From Leptospira sp. 96542 (GTDB taxonomy: Bacteria; Spirochaetota; Leptospiria; Leptospirales; Leptospiraceae): a stretch of 64,000 bases of DNA. Location: assembly GCA_029310945.1 (NCBI GenBank), contig JARJFC010000020.1, positions 7,641 to 71,640 on the forward strand, written 5' to 3'. Of this stretch, positions 27,089 to 36,149 are shown piece by piece. The position numbers were made by a program, and so were the translations under genes. The first letter of the stretch is position 1. Each line of letters begins with the position of its first letter. The notes under the pieces are model-generated. The model did no database searches and was not told where the DNA came from. It was given only the letters and a program-made list of their open reading frames with translations.

Positions 27089-30000
27089 ATGAAAATTGGA
27101 ATCATTGAGCTCATTGTTGATTTTTCGATTTCCCATAAAGGAAAAGTTTTACTTGTCGGACTTTTGTTCTGTCTAATCGGTCTTTATAATGCCTCTAAAT
27201 TACCCATCGACGCAGTACCTGATGTCACAAATGTACAAGTAACAGCAGTTACTTCTTCTCCTGCACTCACTCCATTTGAGGTAGAACAATTCATCACCTA
27301 TCCGATAGAACTCGAACTAAATGGAATTCCAGGTGCAAAAGAAATTCGTTCGATCTCTCGTGCAGGAGTGAGTTCCGTTTCGGTGATCTTTGAAGATGGG
27401 ACAGACATTTGGTTTGCTAGGCAACTTGTGAATGAAAGGCTCAAAATGGTAGATTCAAAAATACCTCCCGAGTACGGTTCTCCTGAACTTGCACCTGTTG
27501 CCACAGCTCTGGGTGATATTTATGAGTTTGTCTTGTCATCAAACAAACATACCTCAACGGAACTTCGTAGTTTCATCGACTGGGATCTATCAAAAAAATT
27601 AAAATCGGTCCCAGGTGTGATTGAAGTCAATACTTTGGGAGGAACTTTAAAACAATACCAAATCTTAATCGACCCCAAACGTTTGTTATCTCATAATCTG
27701 ACGATTTCTGAAATCATTGAAAATATCAAATCTGCTAACTTCAATACGGGCGGAGGTTATGTTCAGAAAGGATTTGAACAACTGGTCATTCGTGGAGAAG
27801 GCCAGTTCGAAGGAATTGAAGAATTAAAACGTGTGGCAATCCGCACTTCTGAGGATGGGATCCCACTTTTACTTGGACAAATTGCCCGGGTGGAAGAAGG
27901 CCCCGCCCTTCGTTTTGGAATTGCGACTAAGGAAGGTAAGGAGGTCGTTGCCGCTACAGTCATCATGTTACTCGGCCAAAACTCAAGGGATGTTGTTAAA
28001 TCTGTACATGAAAAAATTAAACAGGTTGAAGAAACTCTCCCACAAGGAATGAAAATTGAACCGTTTTATGATAGATCAGAATTTATCAACCGAGCCTTGA
28101 AGACAGTTTTTATGAATTTGAGTGAGGGCGCCTTACTCGTATTTTTTGCCCTTGTTTTAACTCTTGGCACTGCAAAAGGTGGTGCTCTCGTTGCCCTTGC
28201 TATCCCCGTTTCAATGTTAGTTGCCGTCATCTTTATGAGAGAATTGGGTGTGGTGGGAAATTTAATGTCTCTCGGTGCTTTGGACTTTGGGTTACTTGTG
28301 GATGGATCCATTGTTATGTTAGAATCAGTGCTTGCTGGTTTTTTCATAGGACGGCATAAGTTTGCCAAACCAATGACTGAAGATGAAATTCAAAAAATTA
28401 CAGAATCGATTATTTCTGAACGTTGCAAACGTGTGGCAAAGGCTGCTACTTTTTCTGTCGCAATCATTATGTTAGTGTATTTGCCACTTATGGTACTCGA
28501 AGGTGTTGAAGGTCGGATGTTTCGTCCCATGGCGATCACTGTAGCCTTAGCGCTTGCGAGCGCACTTGTATTTTCTCTTACTATTTTCCCTGCAAGCCTT
28601 GCTTATTTTTATAAAAGACCTTTCATTCACAAAGCACATGTTTGGGAAAAAATTGAAGAATACTATATTAAGTTACTCGATTGGGGTTGGGATAAAAAAA
28701 AGGAAATTCTACTATTTTCTGTAAGCATCGTTCTGTTCTCGTTTTTTCTGGGAGGTTTTTTGGGTTCGGAATTTTTACCAAGGATCGATGAGGGTGAAAT
28801 CGAAATAGATGCCAAAAGATTACCTTCGACTGCCATTGATTACTCAAAAGACCTGAACATTGAAATTGAAAAGTCGTTAAAACATTATCCTGAAATTGCT
28901 AGCGTGGTTTCGAGGGTAGGGCGCGGTGAGTCAGCAGCTGAACCACTAGGAACAGAAGAAACATCGGTGATGGTGAAGTTAACTCCACGCAGTGAATGGA
29001 AATATGCTAAAAATCGCGAAGAGCTAATGGACGTATTAAAAGATAAGCTAACGAATGATATACCATCTACCTATTTTAGTATGTCACAGCCGATTGAAAA
29101 TAGGGTTAATTCATTGTTAACTGGTTCAAAAGCTGATGTTGTTGTAAAGATATATGGTGACGATTTAAAAATTATTAAAAACCAGGCAGAAAAGATTGCA
29201 AATATACTTTCGAAAATAGAAGGCACTGGAGATTTGCGAGTACAGCGAGTTCTTGGTCTTCCTATGCTCGAAGTAAATACAAATTATGATAAAATGTCTA
29301 GGTATGGAGTTTCTGCATCAGAGATTTTACGCACGGTGGAAATGTTGCGAATAGGTGCAACTGCCGGTAAGATTTTTGAAGGTATGCGTCGTTACGATTT
29401 GGTATTACGTTTGGATTTAGATGCTGATAATTTAGATGCAGTAAAAAACATTCCCATCATGACTTCTATGAAAAATACTGTTCCATTGGGGCAGGTGGCC
29501 GATGTGGTGATCATTGATTCGGCTTCTGCCATCTACCGTGAGGATCTAAAACGCCGAATATTTGTGGAAGTCAATATCAGGGGAAGGGATCTTGTCGGGT
29601 ACATCAACGAAGCAAAAGAAAAAACAAAAATTGTTTCAGACGAGCTTCCGTTAGGTTATGAAATTGAATGGGGAGGCCAGTTCGATAATTTTGTAAGAGC
29701 TCGAGACCGTTTGGTGCTTGTTGTGCCAGTGGCTCTCGCTATTATCTTCTTTATGCTCATTGCGGCATTCGAAAGTTTTTACTATGCATTGGGAGTATTT
29801 TCAGTAGTGCCACTTGCCGCAGCGGGAGGGATACTCGGTTTACTCATTCGTGGTTTACCGTTTAGTATTCCGGCTGCTGTTGGTTTTATTGCCGTGAGTG
29901 GTATTGCTGTACTCAATGGGGTTGTATACGCATCCACATTAAAAGAAGAAATTGGCCTCGGCAAACGCGTGGAAGATGCTGTTCTCAGTGCAGGTGTATT

Positions 30001-30337
30001 GTCTTTGCGGCCAGTACTCACGACGGAGTTCATCGCTGCAATTGGTTTTTTGCCAATGGCATTGTCAACCATGGCAGGTGCAGAAGTTCAAAGACCACTC
30101 GCAACTGTTGTGATTGCAGGTGTTCTTGTGGCCACCGCATTGTCTAGGTTAGTGCTTCCCATCGTTATGGAATATCTTTTAAAATTGGATGTTACAAGGA
30201 CTGAGAATCAATCTATTAAGCGAGCAAAAAGAGGCCAAAAGCTCGTTCAGATCGATATTGGGCACACGAGCGAAAACCAAATAGACGTTAGCGATGAATT
30301 GGAAGAAAAACAGGCAAAATCTAAAAAAAGAAAATGA
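27089..30337 (+). CDS. CzcA/CusA-family heavy-metal RND pump
   Basis: A 1082-residue inner-membrane pump of the heavy-metal-efflux RND branch. It opens with [18 protein letters not shown] and [15 protein letters not shown], typical of CzcA. TM4 contains [17 protein letters not shown], with the acidic pair of the proton relay. Twelve helices fall in two blocks (about 15-35 plus 340-550, and 870-1040). A charged tail of about 40 residues follows. No membrane-fusion or outer-membrane gene is adjacent, which is unusual because these pumps normally sit in czcCBA-type operons. The ion specificity is not readable. Confidence 0.9.
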   Translation: MKIGIIELIVDFSISHKGKVLLVGLLFCLIGLYNASKLPIDAVPDVTNVQVTAVTSSPALTPFEVEQFITYPIELELNGIPGAKEIRSISRAGVSSVSVIFEDGTDIWFARQLVNERLKMVDSKIPPEYGSPELAPVATALGDIYEFVLSSNKHTSTELRSFIDWDLSKKLKSVPGVIEVNTLGGTLKQYQILIDPKRLLSHNLTISEIIENIKSANFNTGGGYVQKGFEQLVIRGEGQFEGIEELKRVAIRTSEDGIPLLLGQIARVEEGPALRFGIATKEGKEVVAATVIMLLGQNSRDVVKSVHEKIKQVEETLPQGMKIEPFYDRSEFINRALKTVFMNLSEGALLVFFALVLTLGTAKGGALVALAIPVSMLVAVIFMRELGVVGNLMSLGALDFGLLVDGSIVMLESVLAGFFIGRHKFAKPMTEDEIQKITESIISERCKRVAKAATFSVAIIMLVYLPLMVLEGVEGRMFRPMAITVALALASALVFSLTIFPASLAYFYKRPFIHKAHVWEKIEEYYIKLLDWGWDKKKEILLFSVSIVLFSFFLGGFLGSEFLPRIDEGEIEIDAKRLPSTAIDYSKDLNIEIEKSLKHYPEIASVVSRVGRGESAAEPLGTEETSVMVKLTPRSEWKYAKNREELMDVLKDKLTNDIPSTYFSMSQPIENRVNSLLTGSKADVVVKIYGDDLKIIKNQAEKIANILSKIEGTGDLRVQRVLGLPMLEVNTNYDKMSRYGVSASEILRTVEMLRIGATAGKIFEGMRRYDLVLRLDLDADNLDAVKNIPIMTSMKNTVPLGQVADVVIIDSASAIYREDLKRRIFVEVNIRGRDLVGYINEAKEKTKIVSDELPLGYEIEWGGQFDNFVRARDRLVLVVPVALAIIFFMLIAAFESFYYALGVFSVVPLAAAGGILGLLIRGLPFSIPAAVGFIAVSGIAVLNGVVYASTLKEEIGLGKRVEDAVLSAGVLSLRPVLTTEFIAAIGFLPMALSTMAGAEVQRPLATVVIAGVLVATALSRLVLPIVMEYLLKLDVTRTENQSIKRAKRGQKLVQIDIGHTSENQIDVSDELEEKQAKSKKRK

Positions 30338-30338
30338 G

Positions 30339-32354
30339 CTAATCCCAAAAGAAAGATTTAACTTTATTCAAACCTTCTTTTGCAGAATCGATGGATTTAT
30401 CTACTGTTTCAGAGGCACCAGAGCCCGCAATGCCGCCAACCATGGTGCCAGCAGGTCCACCTAAAAAGATTGTGCCTGTGTAAACCGAAGCAAGCCATAT
30501 CGGATCTATATAAGCAATATTTTTGCCATAAACTCCCTTATATAAAATTGGCAATTTGATCATCTTGCCAACAAATCCTGATAAGGCGACAGTAAACTTC
30601 ATATCAATTTTACCTGATTTAGAATATACGCCACCACCTTCAGCGCTGAGGCCAATACCTAACATTTTGATTGATTTTAGATTTAGATTTTGGTTTTCAA
30701 AGATAATATCTCCTGTCAGTTCTTGGAACTCAGTGCTTTCACCTTTAGGGCCGTTAAAATTCAATATTTTACCAAGTTCGGCCACGGGTTTAATAAAGTT
30801 TGCATATCCTAGTAATTTACCATCGGAGATTTTAAAATTCGTTGTACCAGATAGTTTGTCCAAAAAATCCCCACCAGGTTTGAGAGATATTATTAGGTCT
30901 GACTCAGAATCTAAATTCCCTAGTAGAATGGGGTCTTGATCCAAATATGAAAATAGAGATAACAAATTTAAGTGTTTTATGTTCGGTTTGATATGTAAGG
31001 ACTGTTTTTGAATATAGTAATTTCCTGCTAATTGAATGTTTCCACCAAAACTTTGGCAATGTAAGGAATGTATTTGTACATTGTGGGCAGGGTTTATTTC
31101 AATTTTACCAACTATATTTTTGATTTGGAGTTTTTCCTTTGAAAATTCTTTGATATTAGTTGTTAGTAAAATTTTTATCGGTTCTGCGTTTCTATTTGTT
31201 TTGTTATTTTCATTGTTTACATTTTGTTTTGAAAAATATTTAGATTTTGCAGTATCTATCCTAGTAACATAGTCTTTTAGTAAAATCAGTTTATCCAAAT
31301 TGATTTTATCAGAAACTACCGAACTTTGAATCAAATGGTTATTGTTTGAGGAGTAATCTCCTTCTATCTGAAAATTGGAATGTTTTGCAAACCAAACTTC
31401 TGTATTTTTCCATTTTGTGCTCAAATTGTTCGTATCAAAAGTTAAATCTGATTTGAAATTTGTTTCAGCCTCGAGTGGAGAATTTTTAAAACCAGTAATT
31501 GAAACGTGATTTATGTTTAGGTGGACTTGTGTAAGATCGGGTTTTTTTAATTTTAAATCTAAGTTTATTTTTGAATTTGAAAGGTCTGTTTTTGGAAAAA
31601 TATTATTTAAATCGCCGATGGTTGATAAATTCCAATCAGTCAATTTGATTTTGGCTTCACCAGTAGCGAGTTTCCAATCCCAATTATTTTCCGTCAGTTG
31701 GATTTCTGATTCGTACCCGAACTGGTTCCCATCCAAGTTACCTAAAATTATTGTTTTCAACTGTAAATTGTTTGGTGAAGATTCTATTTCTAATTTTTGA
31801 AAAACCAACTTGTTTGAAAGTTCTGTAGTTTCGTCATGCCAAAAAAATTCAAAATTTTCAATTTGGACAACCAATGGTAATGCTTCAAAAAAAGTCTTTG
31901 GTCCTTCTTCTATACGTTCTTTATCTGATTTTAAATCTTCCGAATCGGATTTAAAATTTCGAACCAAACTGAGATCGCCATTTCTAAACTTTGTAATTTT
32001 TGATTTACCATTTTTTATTTGGAGTGCCTGTATCACTAGTTTGTTTTCAAATAATGATACAATATCAATTTTAAGATTTAAGCTTTCTAGGTAACACAAT
32101 TCGGCTTTGTTTTCTGAGATTTTTAATCCGCTGATTTGGATGGCAGGGTACGGAAAAATATTAGATTCAATCGTTTCGTATTCAACATCCAATTCAAAGT
32201 AAGCGCGGATTTTATTTTGCACTAAGTTTTTGATTTCGCTTTGATCAAGAATTGTTTTGATTCCCAAAAAAATTACAAACACGGTAACAACCAGTCCGAT
32301 AACAACCAGTCCGATAACAACAGTAGACAACACCCAAATCCATTTTTTGGCCAT
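30339..32354 (-). CDS. AsmA-like protein
   Basis: A 671-residue protein with one N-terminal membrane helix (about 5-32) and a long periplasmic beta-rich body, the layout of AsmA/TamB-like lipid-transport bridge proteins. The C-terminal AsmA-type block is clear: LSGTTNFKISDGKLLGYANFIKP, ELTGDIIFENQNLNLKSIKMLG, GLSAEGGGVYSKSGKIDMKF. It ends with a Gly-rich segment (GGPAGTMVGGIAGSGASE). A 15-bp tandem repeat lies in the helix-coding part. It is convergent with the CzcA gene, one base between stops. A role in phospholipid or outer-membrane homeostasis is inferred from the family. Confidence 0.85.
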   Translation of the reverse strand: MAKKWIWVLSTVVIGLVVIGLVVTVFVIFLGIKTILDQSEIKNLVQNKIRAYFELDVEYETIESNIFPYPAIQISGLKISENKAELCYLESLNLKIDIVSLFENKLVIQALQIKNGKSKITKFRNGDLSLVRNFKSDSEDLKSDKERIEEGPKTFFEALPLVVQIENFEFFWHDETTELSNKLVFQKLEIESSPNNLQLKTIILGNLDGNQFGYESEIQLTENNWDWKLATGEAKIKLTDWNLSTIGDLNNIFPKTDLSNSKINLDLKLKKPDLTQVHLNINHVSITGFKNSPLEAETNFKSDLTFDTNNLSTKWKNTEVWFAKHSNFQIEGDYSSNNNHLIQSSVVSDKINLDKLILLKDYVTRIDTAKSKYFSKQNVNNENNKTNRNAEPIKILLTTNIKEFSKEKLQIKNIVGKIEINPAHNVQIHSLHCQSFGGNIQLAGNYYIQKQSLHIKPNIKHLNLLSLFSYLDQDPILLGNLDSESDLIISLKPGGDFLDKLSGTTNFKISDGKLLGYANFIKPVAELGKILNFNGPKGESTEFQELTGDIIFENQNLNLKSIKMLGIGLSAEGGGVYSKSGKIDMKFTVALSGFVGKMIKLPILYKGVYGKNIAYIDPIWLASVYTGTIFLGGPAGTMVGGIAGSGASETVDKSIDSAKEGLNKVKSFFWD
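32286..32315. repeat. 15-bp tandem repeat in the AsmA membrane-helix codons
   Basis: AACAACCAGTCCGAT occurs twice head to tail (32286-32300, 32301-32315), followed by a partial third unit. It keeps frame and encodes the repeated VVIGL-VVIGL of the transmembrane helix, so unit changes would lengthen or shorten that helix by five residues. Confidence 0.9.
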
Positions 32355-32399
32355 AGACCAATGTTCGTATTTTTAATAAATTTCTGTAAAGACGATTCT

Positions 32400-33062
32400 T
32401 TATGTTTTTTGATGGTTTAGAATGCCAAACGATATCATCTCCAAAATTTTCTTGTATTCACTTTCATCATCCATTTGGGATTCAGGAACTAGTACAAATC
32501 GAAAAATTAAGTAGGAAAGATTGATTCCGAAAGATGTTCTTACAAAATTATGTAAATCCAAATCCGCTCGAATTTCTCCCTTATTTTGGAAGTGTAACAT
32601 CGCTAAAATGGCTGGGGAATATAATTTTTCTTTCCAAACAGCTCCAAAGAATTTAACAAAATCTTTGTCTGACAAAACTGCTGAAATTAGGATTCTAATT
32701 TTATGACGGTTCTCCTTTGCCATTTTAATGCGGTTACGCATTATGTATAAAAACCAATCTGCAAATTTAGAATCAGTTTTTTCTAACATTTTTTTAAGTT
32801 CGTTCATTTGCAAATTGAATGCAAAATCATAAACAATTCCCGAAAGAATTCTTATGTATAAATCCCCTTTTGTAGGGAAATACTTAAAAAGAGTACGTTC
32901 TGTAACAGAAGCTTTCTCAGCCAACTCTTTTGTTGTGGCTCCCTCATATCCTTTTTCACCAAATACCCTTTCTGCAGCCAAAAGTATGTCTTTTTCCTTT
33001 TCACTATTTGGGTTTTTGAATTTGAGATACTCCATTTCGATTTTTTTTTGGGTGAAACGCAT
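32400..33062 (-). CDS. TetR-family transcriptional regulator
   Basis: A 220-residue TetR protein: helix-turn-helix at about residues 24-70 (ILLAAERVFGEKGYEGATTK, ELAEKASVTERTLFKYFPTK), with TERTLFKYF as recognition helix, and an all-helical effector domain. The start is either this ATG or another ATG nine codons later; neither has a strong Shine-Dalgarno. It is divergent from the hydrolase-like and SDR genes. Two GTATAG-type palindromes fill the region between, so local autoregulation and control of the neighbours is likely. Confidence 0.88.
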   Translation of the reverse strand: MRFTQKKIEMEYLKFKNPNSEKEKDILLAAERVFGEKGYEGATTKELAEKASVTERTLFKYFPTKGDLYIRILSGIVYDFAFNLQMNELKKMLEKTDSKFADWFLYIMRNRIKMAKENRHKIRILISAVLSDKDFVKFFGAVWKEKLYSPAILAMLHFQNKGEIRADLDLHNFVRTSFGINLSYLIFRFVLVPESQMDDESEYKKILEMISFGILNHQKT

Positions 33063-33091
33063 ATGTTAAAAAAAAATACCCCAAAGAAAAA

Positions 33092-33109
33092 GTATAGCAA
33101 ATACTATAC
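33092..33109. promoter_or_regulatory. Operator palindrome 1 (TetR)
   Basis: GTATAG-CAAATA-CTATAC, 6-base arms, 30 bases upstream of the tetR start. It shares its outer arms with a second palindrome whose start is 33 bases away, about three helical turns. Confidence 0.65.
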
Positions 33110-33124
33110 CATTTAGAATTCTTT

Positions 33125-33142
33125 GTATAGTGGACACTATAC
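33125..33142. promoter_or_regulatory. Operator palindrome 2 (TetR)
   Basis: GTATAGTG-GA-CACTATAC, perfect 8-base arms, ending 4 bases before the GGAGGAG ribosome site of the hydrolase-like gene. The pair of sites between divergent genes is typical of a TetR repressor controlling itself and its neighbour. Confidence 0.7.
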
Positions 33143-33156
33143 TTCTGGAGGAGTTT

Positions 33157-33804
33157 ATGAAATCGGTAGATACTAAATTAAGGGAAATTTTGCCAATCCA
33201 ATGGACAAAAAAGCAAATGGATACTGCCATTTGGGGAAAAGAGACTTTGCCAGACGGAAGAGTTTCCTTTTGGATTCGGCACGAGCCAGTGAAAGCTATC
33301 ACACCTGAGATGTTGGTTTGGTGGTTTCAAAATTTGGAAGGAGACATTGAGTTCCAAGGTCAAACCTATAATCGTTACCATGTTTGGCATCCTGAAGACC
33401 ATGTGCATAATTCTTATTCGAAACGATTGCCTGATGGGTCTGTCGGTTCTGGTGCTGTCATCCGATTGGTGGAGTATTTAGGAAGAAATCCAAAATATAA
33501 AATCAATGTAGAGACAGAAATTGAAAAATTGGATGTAACGGGATTCATCCATAATCCAAAATTTCTGGGAGTAATCCCGATTGCTAGGATGGAATACGAA
33601 TTCACAACTCTACCAAATGCAACGCAGTATAACAATCGTTTGATTATTGGTTGGAAACATTGGTCATGGAGATTTTTTAAGTTTTTTGTCACCAAATTTG
33701 CTTTTAACGAAAAAAGAGGGCTTGCCTGGATAAAACACAATATCGAAGAGGTTGGGCAATTTGAGGCATTTTTGCCCGCTTTGTACAAAAAGGAATTGAT
33801 GTAA
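33157..33804 (+). CDS. Putative PhlG/DAPG-hydrolase-like protein
   Basis: A 215-residue cytosolic protein. Visible features: ITPEMLVWWFQNLEGDIEFQ, YHVWHPEDHVH with clustered His/Asp/Glu that could bind metal, and a C-terminal HWSWRFFKFFVTKFAF segment. The pattern resembles the 2,4-diacetylphloroglucinol hydrolase (PhlG) family of metal-dependent carbon-carbon hydrolases, recognised from memory and not certain. The ATG at 33157 follows GGAGGAG closely; a GTG at 33130 would lie inside the operator and is rejected. It is followed 29 bases later by an SDR gene, and both are probably repressed by the divergent TetR. Confidence 0.6.
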   Translation: MKSVDTKLREILPIQWTKKQMDTAIWGKETLPDGRVSFWIRHEPVKAITPEMLVWWFQNLEGDIEFQGQTYNRYHVWHPEDHVHNSYSKRLPDGSVGSGAVIRLVEYLGRNPKYKINVETEIEKLDVTGFIHNPKFLGVIPIARMEYEFTTLPNATQYNNRLIIGWKHWSWRFFKFFVTKFAFNEKRGLAWIKHNIEEVGQFEAFLPALYKKELM

Positions 33805-33833
33805 AAAATTCATTCGGTGTAAAATTCCAATCC

Positions 33834-34637
33834 ATGAAGGATTTTTATAATAATGAGTGGGTTTGGGTTACGGGTGCTTCTTCGGGTATCGGTCGGGAGT
33901 TAGCCAAACAATGTTTTGATTTGGGTGCGAACGTATTCCTTGCATCACGGAATACCACCGAATTGCAGAAATTGGTCAAAGAATTAGGTATACCCAAAAA
34001 TAGATATGCCATTGAGAAATTAGATTTAGAAGATTATAAAAAACTAAACAAATTGGTGAATGTTTGGCTAAAAAAATACCCCATTCCAAAAGTTGTGATC
34101 CATAATGGCGGAATTAGCCAAAGGTCGCTCACGAAGGAAACAAATCTCCTCACTTTGGAACGAATCATGAATACAAATTTTTATGGGGCTTGCGAAATCA
34201 CTCGTTCGTTATTGCCAAAAGTAGTGGATAAAAAGCCTATCCACTTCGCTGTGATCTCGAGTGTGGCAGGTAAATTGGGTAGTCCCCTACGTTCTGCATA
34301 TTCGGCCTCGAAGTTTGCATTGGTTGGTTTTTTTCATTGTTTGCGAGCAGAGGAAGAAAAATCAGGTGTGTATATAACGATGGTGTATCCTGGTTTTATC
34401 AAAACAAATATTTCCAAAAATGCCCTTACGGGGGATGGCAAAGCAGCGGGCAAAATGGACGCAGTGATCGAAGCTGGCATTGCTGTCGAAATTTGTGCAA
34501 ACCGTACACTTCGTTCGATTGCAAATCGAGAAAGGGAAGTTGTCATTGCAGGAATCAAAGAGAGGTTTGGGCTTTGGATGCAAAAACATATTCCTAATCT
34601 CTTTTTTAAAATGATCCAAACAGCGAAAGTGAGGTAG
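33834..34637 (+). CDS. Short-chain dehydrogenase/reductase (DHRS7-like)
   Basis: A 267-residue classical SDR: TGASSGIG cofactor motif, ASRN after strand two, HNGGISQ for NNAG, catalytic Ser in ISSVAG, YSASKFAL. The spacing and the VYPGFIKTNISKNALTGDG block resemble DHRS7-type enzymes acting on lipid or steroid-like substrates. It is second gene after the hydrolase-like gene in a TetR-controlled unit; substrate unknown. Confidence 0.88.
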   Translation: MKDFYNNEWVWVTGASSGIGRELAKQCFDLGANVFLASRNTTELQKLVKELGIPKNRYAIEKLDLEDYKKLNKLVNVWLKKYPIPKVVIHNGGISQRSLTKETNLLTLERIMNTNFYGACEITRSLLPKVVDKKPIHFAVISSVAGKLGSPLRSAYSASKFALVGFFHCLRAEEEKSGVYITMVYPGFIKTNISKNALTGDGKAAGKMDAVIEAGIAVEICANRTLRSIANREREVVIAGIKERFGLWMQKHIPNLFFKMIQTAKVR

Positions 34638-34680
34638 AATAGAGGTTCTTTTTGAAATTTTTATGATTGTGTTTTTATAG

Positions 34681-34713
34681 CTAATAGATATATCTTACAG
34701 ATATATCTATTAG
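34681..34713. promoter_or_regulatory. 33-bp palindrome before the flavoprotein gene (PadR operator)
   Basis: Arms of 15 bases, perfect: 34681-34695 begins CTAATAG and 34699-34713 ends CTATTAG, spacer TAC. Each arm contains AGATATATCT, itself a 10-base palindrome, so the site is a tandem pair of palindromes. It ends at the AGAGG ribosome site of the downstream gene. The PadR regulator encoded at the end of the unit is the obvious candidate binder. As RNA it could also form a hairpin masking the ribosome site. Confidence 0.65.
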
Positions 34714-34724
34714 AGGTAGATCCC

Positions 34725-35315
34725 ATGCCCCAACCCAAAAATATTTTAGTCATCAATGCCCACCCTAGACAAGATTCTTTATGTTCCTCTATGGCTCGCA
34801 CCTATTCTGAATCGGCAAAGAACGCTGGATTTTCCGTAAAACTACTTTCTCTAGTTGATCTTCAATTTGATTTAAACCTGAGGGCTCGGCACAAAGAAGA
34901 ACAATCCAATATCGAAGAAGATATACTCATGAGCCAAAATGCCATTGCAGAAGCGGATCATTTGGTTTTTGTATTTCCCAGTTGGTGGGCGAGTATGCCT
35001 GCTCTCTTAAAAGGATGGATTGATCGTGTATTTTTACCTGGATTCGCTTTTCGGTACCAAAAAAAATCTCCTCTCCCCATCAAACTTTTATTAGGTAAAA
35101 CAGCCAGAATTTTTATCACAATGGATGCACCAACTTGGTATTATTGGCTTTGGAATTTATCGCCTGGAGTACAAATTGTCAAAAAAGGTACATTGGAATT
35201 TTGTGGAGTTTCCCCTGTTCGTGTAAAATTATTTGGTCCAGTACGTGGTGCCAAACCAGAAACATATCAAAAATGGATTGGTATTGTTTCAGACATTGCA
35301 AAAAAAGGCAGATAA
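34725..35315 (+). CDS. NAD(P)H:quinone oxidoreductase-like flavoprotein
   Basis: A 196-residue flavodoxin-fold protein of the NQO/KefF/MdaB group: VINAHPRQDSLCSSMA at the N-terminus for FMN/FAD phosphate, then DHLVFVFPSWWASMPALLKGWIDRVFLPGFAF, the family hallmark. Cytosolic two-electron reduction of quinones or nitro/azo compounds is the family activity. It forms a two-gene unit with a PadR regulator (10-base gap), behind a large palindrome, suggesting induction by a toxic quinone-like compound. Confidence 0.9.
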   Translation: MPQPKNILVINAHPRQDSLCSSMARTYSESAKNAGFSVKLLSLVDLQFDLNLRARHKEEQSNIEEDILMSQNAIAEADHLVFVFPSWWASMPALLKGWIDRVFLPGFAFRYQKKSPLPIKLLLGKTARIFITMDAPTWYYWLWNLSPGVQIVKKGTLEFCGVSPVRVKLFGPVRGAKPETYQKWIGIVSDIAKKGR

Positions 35316-35325
35316 AGTTTAAACA

Positions 35326-35868
35326 ATGAAACGTGAAAACAAAACACAGTTCGCACTTCTAGGAATTTTATCTCAATGTGAAATGAATGGTTACGAAATC
35401 CGAAAGTACATTGAATCCACCATTAGTTTTTTCTGGAGTGAGAGTTTTGGACAAATCTACCCTACCTTAAAAAAATTGGAATCCGATGGTTTGATCCAAG
35501 AAGTTGAAAAAACCGATGGCAATGACAAAAAGAAAAAAGTATATAGGATCACAAAACTTGGGTTAAAGGAATTGAAAAATTGGATGGAAACATCAAACAT
35601 CCAGCACCACAAACGAGACGAAGTTTTGTTCAAGGTTTTTTTTGGACGGCATATGAGCCCAAATAGGTTGGATGCCCAAATAAAATCGGAATTGGAAAAA
35701 AATAAAAAAGATCTTGCTCAACTACTAATTTTAAAAAAAGAACTCTTGAATGAATGGGCAAACCATCCCGATGAAAGGTTTTGGCAATTGACTTTAGAAT
35801 ATGCTGAAAAACAAACTAAATTGAATTTGGATTGGCTATCAAAAGTTAGTTCAGCAATTTCAGATTGA
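35326..35868 (+). CDS. PadR-family transcriptional regulator
   Basis: A 180-residue PadR regulator. The N-terminal winged helix is clear: FALLGILSQCEMNGYEIRKYI, FGQIYPTLKKLESDGLIQEVE, KKKVYRITKLGLKELKNWM. The C-terminal part is a coiled dimerisation region typical of the longer Vir/PadR subgroup. It is co-transcribed with the quinone-reductase-like gene and probably represses it through the 33-bp palindrome. The gap to 36149 is AT-rich with no recognised element. Confidence 0.92.
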   Translation: MKRENKTQFALLGILSQCEMNGYEIRKYIESTISFFWSESFGQIYPTLKKLESDGLIQEVEKTDGNDKKKKVYRITKLGLKELKNWMETSNIQHHKRDEVLFKVFFGRHMSPNRLDAQIKSELEKNKKDLAQLLILKKELLNEWANHPDERFWQLTLEYAEKQTKLNLDWLSKVSSAISD

Positions 35869-36149
35869 ATATAGTTTTTTGATCGAAACCCAAATCCGTT
35901 CCTATTTGCTATGTCTCATACAATCCATAAGGTTTTATCAAAAATGACGTGATATTTAGGTGGTATTACGTAAAAATATAGAAATTTTTATCAGAATAGT
36001 GCAATAAAATAATTTTTAATATAATAATACGTGAATCATTTGGAGTCAGTTGGGATATTTTTTGTATCCGGATCTACAGAAATTCGAAATTTCTAAAAAA
36101 AGACTCGTCAAATCTTCCGCCTTGTTATAAGTACTCTGGAACTTAGTTT

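Noticed and set aside
33130..33132. GTG start for the hydrolase-like gene
   Set aside because: It lies within the operator palindrome; the ATG at 33157 directly follows GGAGGAG.
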